Positions 1 to 6,098 of a stretch of 14,994 bases of DNA are shown here, piece by piece. Source of the stretch: Phialocephala subalpina (Eukaryota > Ascomycota > Leotiomycetes > Helotiales > Mollisiaceae). A program made the translations under genes and the position numbers. Below the pieces are notes generated by a model. It was not told where the DNA came from and did no database searches. It was given only the letters and a program-made list of their open reading frames with translations. How positions within the stretch are numbered: position 1 is the first letter of the stretch; each line of letters begins with the position of its first letter. The stretch lies in contig FJOG01000029.1 of the NCBI GenBank assembly GCA_900073065.1, forward strand, positions 94,591-109,584, read 5' to 3'.

Positions 1-130
1 AAAAAAAATTTAATTTTTTTTATTAATTTATTTATCGAATTAATAAATAAATAAATTTTTTCGAATAAAAAATATATATTATTATTATATTAATTAATTA
101 AATATATAAGCGCATAATTATAAGCCCTTT
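1..130. other. AT-rich block, probable RIP-decayed DNA
   Basis: This stretch is almost pure A and T, with runs of A and T and many TpA steps. It has no open frame of note. It resembles the other AT blocks of the window and is most simply explained as old repeat DNA decayed by RIP. It runs off the left edge, so its real extent is unknown. Confidence 0.65.
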
Positions 131-834
131 TCATTATTAATAGGAAGATCAAATTACGCACTTGCCTCTTTGCGAGAAGAGTCGAGTTTCTATCCCCCTT
201 TCAGCTCCGCTAGATGATGGCAATTGGATCTGCTATATCGAGATCAACCGTATTTGGGTCGAAGGAAGAAGACATCAAGGAGACGGTTTGAAAGGGTAAA
301 ATGATGCGTGTAAGGACTGTAGATGGGACGCAACCCTTACTTGAGTGCAGAAGCAGGCTTCAGATATTGGATTTGGGACGTAAGCTAAGCACTTGATGGG
401 TACACAAGGGATTTCTCGACACCTTGATGGGTAGGGGAGCCCTGCTCCAGTGATGTAATCTCACATTCGTATAGCGACTTTTGTTCTCTTAACCTCACGT
501 GCCACTTGCCTGAGGTTTACTTGCAATATGTGCATGGCGCTGCAACCTGCTTGGAAACCTTACAAACGCTGGTCAGGAAATCGCTGATCATCGAAGTGTT
601 AAGTGACTGGGTGATAAGTACGATATCCTCGACGCGAGCTTGTTTTCTTATCGGATTGGCCCTACGCTAGCGCGAATTTGGCCGAGTTTAACCCATTATG
701 CCAGCCCGAACAGTTCAGGACAGAATAACACAAAGGTGTCCGAAGGTTCTCAAGCACGTCGCTGTTTGACTCGAGAATACTGTGCGATCTACACATTCTT
801 CTTCACGATGGGCTCCATAGCTGTAGTTTTAGAC
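131..834. other. Intergenic DNA, no supported gene
   Basis: Base composition returns to normal here, but I find no long frame with sensible protein content on either strand. A short word (cttgatgggta) occurs twice, about 30 bp apart, near 392 and 422. The 68-codon plus-strand frame at 640-846 has no supporting feature. The region could hold the 3' flank of the minus-strand fragment at 835-1353, or decayed exons. Confidence 0.5.
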
Positions 835-1353
835 TTACTCAACTGATCTATTGGAATGATTAGTAATCTGACAAGCCCAAGAGCACTGGTGGTAACCCGC
901 TTTGGGACAAGCCTGGAGTGGAAACAGAAGGTAGGCTTGACGCAGTCGTTGATTTAAACCTTCTAAACGAGGGTTCCCATTCTCTTCCAAGTATTCTTCG
1001 AAGTCGCAGAGATTCCTGATCAGTGCTAGGCCCCGCCGCAACCAGTGCAGCGCCGTGTCACTTCGAAGCTTCCACAGCTCGAGGTGATAGTAGAGACGGT
1101 GCATGTGCTTGTCCTCGCAGGAAGGGTCACCTCGAAATTCTCGTATATCAAGACCAGCAGCGAGCAATTCCCAATGCCGGTCAATGAGGTGTATTAGAGC
1201 CCCCACGGAATTCGCGATGAATCTGTCAAGCTTTGCCTCCCAAATTTGTGCCTTGCCTCTTGTTGTCCCGATTATCCCACAGCTGCGCAAGTCTGTTAGT
1301 GTGGACCTTGCGTCGGCAATGTGAGGGGTGTTGGTGTTGAAGGGCGATGCATC
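835..1353 (-). pseudogene. Unrecognised coding fragment without start codon
   Basis: The minus strand is open for about 172 codons, from a stop at 1354-1356 to a TAA at 835-837. The product is rich in Leu, Arg, Trp and Glu and reads as a mostly helical, soluble protein, with a stretch such as LHWLRRGLALIRNL and a Cys-containing tail. I do not recognise the family. The only in-frame ATG lies in the middle of the frame (near 1103), so the normal start must be in an upstream exon I cannot find, or the gene is truncated. Directly upstream (1354-1593) nothing continues it. Amino-acid content and length favour real coding origin; function is unknown. It might instead be a chance antisense frame. 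Confidence 0.4.
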
Positions 1354-1593
1354 TCAAAACTCTCGGTCGGCAACGTGCAAAGGGCGGAAAGGAAGGCTTT
1401 GGACGTCAGGAAACAAACTATCTTGAGGGCTTATTAAGGAATTGTTAGGCAGAGACAGATTTGCTATGCTGGTTTGATAATGGAAGAGGTATGGTTCTTG
1501 TACTGTAGTGAGAAGTCATCATTAACGCCCATAGGCCAGAATATTGCGCAGCTGCCACAACTCGCCTCCGTAGCGCTACTACAGCCACCTCGG
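1354..1593. other. Intergenic DNA, nothing recognised
   Basis: This is normal-composition sequence between the minus-strand coding fragment and the MITE. Short frames exist on both strands but none has a recognisable domain or a clear start and stop context. It should hold the upstream flank of the fragment at 835-1353. Confidence 0.4.
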
Positions 1594-1631
1594 TTAATTT
1601 CCCGTGATTTGCTGTTTTACCACCAAAACTC
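1594..1631 (+). repeat. Left terminal inverted repeat of the MITE
   Basis: This is the left copy of a 38-bp inverted repeat. It differs from the reverse complement of 1987-2024 at four positions, one near the outer end and three next to each other in the inner half. Confidence 0.8.
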
Positions 1632-1986
1632 ACGTAAATCACTTTACGATTTACCTATAATGCCACCTAAATATTTGAAATCTGACTAGGCGGATCTTTT
1701 AATTGGAGCATTCCGCGTGTTTCTTCCAATTTTTAATCAAGAGGCAAGTAGTTTCCCGGTAAATTTTAAGCTAAATATAAAGAGGTTGAGTAAAATGATA
1801 CAATTCGCTAACAAATTCGCTTAAATATAGTACCCCTCGAGTTTAATACTCCACTTCTATATCGAAACATCAAATGAAATACAATCCGAGGAAATAGTTC
1901 AATTAGAATTGATCGAAATAATCAAACTTTTAACTCTTATAACTTTTTAAAAGGTAGTTATTGTGATGCGTAGCGTGGAACAAGGC

Positions 1987-2024
1987 GAGTTTTAGTGTAA
2001 AAACAGCAAATCACGGGAATTTAA
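1987..2024 (-). repeat. Right terminal inverted repeat of the MITE
   Basis: This is the right copy of the 38-bp inverted repeat that starts at 1594. Similarity stops sharply on the inner side, as expected for a short terminal repeat. Confidence 0.8.
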
Positions 2025-2186
2025 TCCTAGGGACTGTACTTAAGAAGGCAGATTTCTGCCGCATACATCACTCCAAGACTGTAAAACACATCCTATTTCT
2101 CTAAGGATGTTTCCTCATTCTCGACTATATCTATACAGCCCGTAATTTGCCTCACGAGAGGCGAGGGCTGCTTGCACTGCAGTACG

Positions 2187-2882
2187 ATGACAACCGCCAG
2201 CTCAGCCTTGGGGATCATCCAAACACCTGCGGGCAAGCGACCTGCTCCACAACAGGCCAAATATATCAAAGACATCAAGGCCGCTCTCTCCAGCAACAAC
2301 CTGACAATCATCGTAGGATCTGGCGTATCCATCAACGCCATCCACGCCGTCAATGCCGCTGACATGCCTGGTCGGAGCCTGGCCGAGCTCAAAAGAGTGG
2401 CAGAGTCAATGTCATGGCTTGGACTCTTGCGACACGGGCTATACTACCTGATGGAAGAGGATCTGCTTTCGAATTCCGATGACAAGAAAGAGCGTGAGGA
2501 TCACATCAACATATTGGAGTCCCGAGCAACACCAGTCACCGAGGATCAACTCCGAGCCGCGGCGTCTTTCCTTACACGTAAACTTTTCGAAGCAAGAAAG
2601 ATCGACAACTGGTATGCCCTCGAATTCGAAGATGTATACCAGGAGTGTATCGGCCACGATCCCAACCCCATCCTCGATGCTCTGAAGGAGCTGTACGAAT
2701 GCGGGGCTCGTATTATCACTACGAACTATGACGATCTACTCGAAAAGCACATTTCGGCACAACGAATTCTCATCGATAATACCGTGGATGCGAAATTGTT
2801 CTTTGCGAAACGAACAAGGGGGATTCTACACGTTCATGGTGTGTGGTGGCATTCGGCCTGTGACTGCCAATCTGTAGAATGA
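2187..2882 (+). pseudogene. SIR2-like NADase-type protein, 5' part, broken by transposon
   Basis: This is the N-terminal 224 residues of a SIR2-like protein (SIR2_2/PF13289 type by motif), followed by seven codons read out of the transposon end and a TGA at 2880-2882. Visible motifs are the NAD-binding GSGVS at residues 44-48, the TTNYD motif at 178-182 with the Asn used in catalysis by this superfamily, and HVHG at 215-218, whose second His fits the catalytic base. The ATG at 2187 is the first in frame; the open frame itself extends 5 codons upstream without an ATG. There are no internal stops or frameshifts, so decay outside the insertion is slight. The rest of the gene resumes at 5554 in a frame that matches once the 2695-bp insert is set aside. 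SIR2-like domains of this class typically hydrolyse NAD+ as effectors of immunity. The product is cut before the last conserved block and should be inactive. Confidence 0.8.
2855..2858. repeat. Left target-site duplication of the inserted transposon
   Basis: GGCC lies directly before the element's TGTGAC terminus; AGCC follows its other end at 5550-5553. Three bases match exactly and the fourth differs by a G/A transition. Removing the element plus one copy restores the SIR2 reading frame, which fixes the insertion point. Confidence 0.6.
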
Positions 2883-2915
2883 CCGATTCCATGGAATTCT
2901 CTTTATTCTATAGAA
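2859..2915 (+). repeat. Left terminal inverted repeat of the Ginger-like element
   Basis: It aligns end to end with the reverse complement of 5492-5549 with one gap. The outermost six bases (TGTGAC), the block attccatggaatt-like core and the inner atagaa agree. Most of the mismatches are transitions. Confidence 0.85.
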
Positions 2916-3057
2916 TCGGATGAAATCCATGGATTTTAAATCCATAAATACGAATCTAAGTTTATAATTCTATAACTTAATAAGTGATTCTATAGAATTA
3001 AGCAAATTCCATAGAATTAAGTGCCAATCTATAGAATCACTTGTCAGTTCGTAGAAT
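2886..3057. repeat. Left cluster of 12-bp palindromes ATTCYATRGAAT
   Basis: Copies or near copies of the palindrome occur at 2886-2897, 2905-2916, 2924-2935 (variant), 2987-2998, 3006-3017, 3026-3037 and near 3047-3057. They vary mainly as C/T and G/A. The first two lie inside the terminal inverted repeat. Clustered subterminal repeats are common transposase-binding sites in DNA transposons, so that role is likely but inferred. Confidence 0.7.
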
Positions 3058-3486
3058 AATAAAGTATGTAACGTGATTAAAAGATGAAGATATATTATTT
3101 ATAGTTTTAAATGTAGAAATCTAAAGAGCTAAATCCCTTAAGTAAAGTCAAAACATAGGTTTTCCAACAAATAAAGCTATTCCCAAATACTTCTACCTTT
3201 TTAATTTTTAGTCTTCTTTGCGCGAGTATTAAATATAAGAAGAGCAATATTTCCTCTTTTATTATCCACTTCAATTACTTTCCTTTTGCGACCAGCTTTA
3301 ATAGTAAGCTTTAAAACAGCCTCCGTACTTCTCTTTATTTTCAAAGTAGCAATTGCAACTCGGCCTGCTTTCTAAAGTGCAAATAAAGGCTTACGACCAA
3401 ATTCTAATTACACGACTTTAATTACTATAATCGGTTTTGCGTTAAATATAATAGTTTTAAGAATAAGCTCTTCCTAAGTACTAGCC

Positions 3487-5130
3487 ATTAAACAAACAGT
3501 GAGTTAAAACACTTAATGCATGCTTTTAATGAGTCTATATTACAAGTAAAGTTTAATAGTCTAAATTTATATTAGTACATTATATCTCTTGCACATAAAG
3601 ATATACTTACAATATTTATTAGCTTTATAATTCTAATTGGAATAATGGGTAGTTCCAATGAGGTACGCATCTCCTTAAGAAACTCAAAGAGAACGATTTG
3701 ACCTTCTAAAACCAAAGTTTAATCACCACCCCTCTTCTTGATTATTCGCTCTACTATTTTCTTATGATTATAAGCAATGCGCTTTTTTAAAGCTGTTTGG
3801 AAAGCTTAGTTATCATTAATAGCTACTTTATTATCAAATAGCTCAACTATTTCTAGTTTAGCGATCTCAAATGATTCGCTAATTGCTTTAGTTCGCTTAA
3901 AGTGCATATTTTAAGCAAAGCTATCCTATTGTGGAGGTAATCGGCCGTAAAAAGCTTTATAAAGGGTCATTTTGCTAAGTAAAGCATTTAATAGAGAAGT
4001 ATTGATTATTATAGTGATCTCAGGGAGAAATTCCACTTAATGGCGAGTGCTTCGCGCTATTTGCAAAGCTTTAAAGCGGCGTTTAAAGGTGCGATTGGCG
4101 ATCTCCACGGTTCCTTGGGTCTTTGGGTGATAGCCTCTACCGTTGATAATAAGGATACCCCATTTCTGGTAAACACTCTTAAAATCACCGGGCTTTTTGC
4201 CTTTAAATTCGATACTATTATTACAACGGCTAAAATAAAGATTAATTTAAATATATTTAATAGTGGGAAGCAATTTATATGCGCTTAACTCGGCCATATG
4301 TATTAAACTAAACCTCAAGAATAGTCCTAGTAATTACAGCTTCTTTATTCTTATAAACTAAAGTTTAGCAATACTTAAAAAAAGGAAGCTTTATATATTA
4401 AATCCAATTTATATTTCTATTCGGCTTATTAATAAAATCCATAAGATTAACGATTAACTTATCTATTATTCCAATTGGAATAATAGGCTTAACAAAAGGC
4501 TTCTTAGCTTTAAGTAATGCTACTTAATTACAGATATTGCAAGCTTTGCGGACCCACTTTACATCGGCTTTAATGATCCCGTAGAACAATTGTTAAACTC
4601 TATAGTTTGTCTTATTTACGCTTAGATATATCAATTAGTTTCGAAAGTTTAAATAGTGAAAAAAGTAACTAATTTGCGTGATATAAAGCAACGTGAACTC
4701 CTTAAATCAAATCTAAAGCATCGGAATTATATACAGTATATTTAGAGTTAAATGCTACACCTTTAGAATTAATACTACTTTTACGGTAGATCTAATTATT
4801 TTGAAGTATAAAATTGGCTTGAGTTCAGCCTCTCAATTTAGCATCCGTAGCCCTTTCCTTGGAAGTATTGCCTCTACATCCATAGTTCGAGTTTTATAAA
4901 TAGAAGCGCATATTAAGCCGCTTATTAAAAGATAAAATGGCGCGATTAAGCTTGGCCTTAAAACGCTCAAACCATTTGGCCTCGCACTTAAGACTCTATA
5001 AAGCTACAAGTACTTTGTCTTTAGGCGCTACAAAAGGGCGAGAAAGTAAGAAAGCAACGTCTAATAATCTAGTATTAGGATTACTAGCATCAAAAGATCT
5101 ATCGGCACTATAAGCGTATGTAATAAGTAT
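3487..5130 (-). pseudogene. Integrase-type (rve) transposase, decayed
   Basis: Read on the minus strand, a coherent protein can be followed from about 5130 to 3487 (about 540 residues) with stop codons that are nearly all one C-to-T change from Gln or Arg codons. The N-terminal part (5130 to about 4680) is unrecognised; a change of frame near 4650-4680 follows. Then comes an HHCC zinc finger (about 4634-4545) with the first His apparently changed to Tyr and an intact CNIC. The integrase core follows: the first catalytic Asp position reads Asn (in VNLMDF), the second also reads Asn (NNSIEFKG), and the Glu is kept in HPKTQGTVEIANRTFKRR near 4132-4079. The piece INTSLLNALL...YKAFYGR and a basic C-terminal part follow. 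This is the pattern of retrovirus/Gypsy-like integrases that serve as transposases in Ginger elements. Catalytic losses and stops make it dead. Confidence 0.7.
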
Positions 5131-5434
5131 ACTGGCGAGAATAAGAAGTAAAAAGTAAATGATAATATTAAACAAAAGTAGAGGATATTAAAAATAATAT
5201 ATTTCTATTAACTTTTTTTGTTTAATTATAACGGGACAAATAAATCCAAGGGAATAATACACTTTTTAGAGATACGATATATCTTCTTGAGTTATAAGGA
5301 TATATTTTTGCGATAAAATAAAAACATTGTTATAAAGTGAGAAGTGAGACGGGAGGGTGGGAGTCAAACAAAAAAGGGGCAAATAAAAGCTAAAAAGGGG
5401 GGAAGTTAAAGAAATATGATGGATTTAAACAAAT

Positions 5435-5540
5435 CGAATTTATGGATTTGTAATCTATGGAAAGTGATCTATTTAATGGAATAGGTCATTTTTCTATGGA
5501 ATAAGAAGAAATTCCATGGATTTAATCATTCCATGAATTC
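5435..5540. repeat. Right cluster of 12-bp palindromes
   Basis: Variants of ATTCYATRGAAT recur near 5435-5448, 5451-5462, 5474-5482, 5491-5502, 5511-5522 and 5529-5540. This mirrors the cluster at the left end of the element and marks both subterminal regions as special. Confidence 0.65.
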
Positions 5541-5549
5541 GCGGTCACA
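5492..5549 (-). repeat. Right terminal inverted repeat of the Ginger-like element
   Basis: This is the partner of 2859-2915. Its last bases are GGTCACA, followed by AGCC, the putative altered copy of the target duplication. It supplies an ATG (5533) in frame with the 3' half of the SIR2-like gene. Confidence 0.85.
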
Positions 5550-5550
5550 A

Positions 5551-5877
5551 GCCGGGACTGTGTTCGATGATCCCAGTTATCATAGAATTAAGGAGAACGA
5601 ATATCTCCAGCAGAATCTCAAGAATACACTGAGCGCTTCAGATGTTGTGCTCTTTGCCGGGACAGGTGCTGGATTGAGCGACCCGAATATTGGCAGCCTC
5701 TTAACCTGGGCAGCGAAGCACAATGAGGGAATGGCACAGCGGAATTGTGTCTTGGCTCGTCGTGGAGAAAATGTTGACACGAAGTCAAATAATCTGGGTG
5801 TCCTGTGGTATGGTGAGAAGTATGAGGGACTCCCTGTGTTTCTCAGGCAGTTGGCGTCAACTTGTAAGTGTGTATAA
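5551..5877 (+). pseudogene. SIR2-like protein, 3' part, after transposon
   Basis: From 5554 the SIR2 frame continues for 107 codons to a TAA at 5875-5877. It carries the last conserved block of SIR2-like proteins, LFAGTGAGLSDPN (about residues 257-269 of the uninterrupted gene), and ends with a segment YEGLPVFLRQLA typical of the C-terminal helix. Counted without the insert, the protein would be 331 residues, normal for a stand-alone SIR2_2 protein. There are no internal stops. A good 5' splice site, GTAAGT at 5864-5869, lies just before the stop, so the natural end may differ (see the putative intron). As it stands only a short N-terminally truncated product could be made. Confidence 0.75.
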
Positions 5878-6060
5878 ACCATAACAATCCATGCAGCTTC
5901 TCTACCTTATAAGGCCTATTGTGCCAAGCTGTCTCCAAACCTCTCCCCACTTATTGAGTTGTCATCATTTCTTGAGTCTCTTCACCAAACTATTCAGTCC
6001 TCATTGCGCATCCCGTTTTTCTCTCATTCTTGGGTCGTGAATAACTTTGACTGCATCTAG
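5864..6060 (+). other. Putative intron joining SIR2 and NACHT frames
   Basis: The 197-nt interval starts with GTAAGT and ends with CATCTAG; a possible branch site (AATAAC, about 6040-6045) lies about 15 nt before the end. Splicing here would bypass the SIR2 stop and run directly into the NACHT frame, which is open from 6051. The match of phase has a one-in-three chance probability. Against it, the interval is pyrimidine-rich like a fungal core promoter, and the NACHT protein has a typical start of its own at 6099. I rate this as possible, not likely. Confidence 0.25.
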
Positions 6061-6098
6061 ACGCGACCGTGAGAGGCTGCAGTATCTGCATACATTCC
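5878..6098 (+). promoter_or_regulatory. Pyrimidine-rich promoter/leader of the NACHT gene
   Basis: The 221 bp between the SIR2 stop and the NACHT start contain several C/T-rich tracts (for example ctgtctccaaacctctcccc near 5930-5946 and ttttctctcattctt near 6016-6030). Such tracts are typical upstream of transcription starts in filamentous ascomycetes. No clear TATA box is seen. The interval also has to hold the SIR2 3' end, which makes it very compact. Confidence 0.45.

Larger units (their letters stand above)
1594..2024. mobile_element. MITE-like element with 38-bp terminal inverted repeats
   Basis: The sequence at 1594-1631 is repeated in inverted orientation at 1987-2024, with 34 of 38 positions identical and an unbroken 18-bp core (cccgtgatttgctgtttt on the left). 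The 431-bp body is AT-rich and holds no complete transposase. One frame starting with an ATG at about 1660 has a stop ten codons in, and further stops later. The termini begin TTAA, so a TA target duplication (1595-1596 and 2022-2023) is possible; that would fit a Tc1/mariner-Fot1 derived element, but the family is an inference. The right end is only 162 bp from the ATG of the SIR2-like gene, so the element probably sits in that gene's promoter or 5' leader. Confidence 0.75.
2859..5549 (-). mobile_element. Ginger-like DNA transposon with integrase, RIP-inactivated
   Basis: This 2691-bp insert interrupts the SIR2-like gene. Its ends are inverted repeats of about 57 bp that start TGTGAC and end GTCACA; most differences between the two are C/T or G/A transitions. 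The flanks carry a likely 4-bp target duplication. The interior is AT-rich and encodes, on the minus strand, a decayed integrase of the retroviral/Gypsy type, but no reverse transcriptase, gag or direct LTRs that I can see. TGT...ACA terminal repeats, a 4-bp duplication and an integrase-type transposase together are the description of Ginger elements. The TIR boundaries are firm; the family name rests on integrase motifs read by eye. Confidence 0.8.

Noticed and set aside
640..846. 68-codon plus-strand frame
   Set aside because: Composition is not protein-like, there is no domain, and it only touches the end of the minus-strand frame.
1660..1960. Transposase gene inside the MITE
   Set aside because: One frame has an ATG and long open parts, but it contains several stops and no transposase motif I can recognise.
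2093..2392. 99-codon minus-strand frame over the SIR2 start
   Set aside because: It is antisense to a well-supported SIR2-like coding region.
4040..4288. 82-codon plus-strand frame inside the transposon
   Set aside because: It is the antisense of the conserved integrase core.
3060..5430. LTR retrotransposon as explanation of the insert
   Set aside because: The ends are inverted, not direct, repeats, and no reverse transcriptase, protease or gag is visible; integrase alone does not make an LTR element.
6069..6098. Ten-codon N-terminal extension of the NACHT protein
   Set aside because: It begins with GTG, not ATG; the family normally starts at the MDPLTAL methionine at 6099. It would be coding only if the SIR2-NACHT intron is real.
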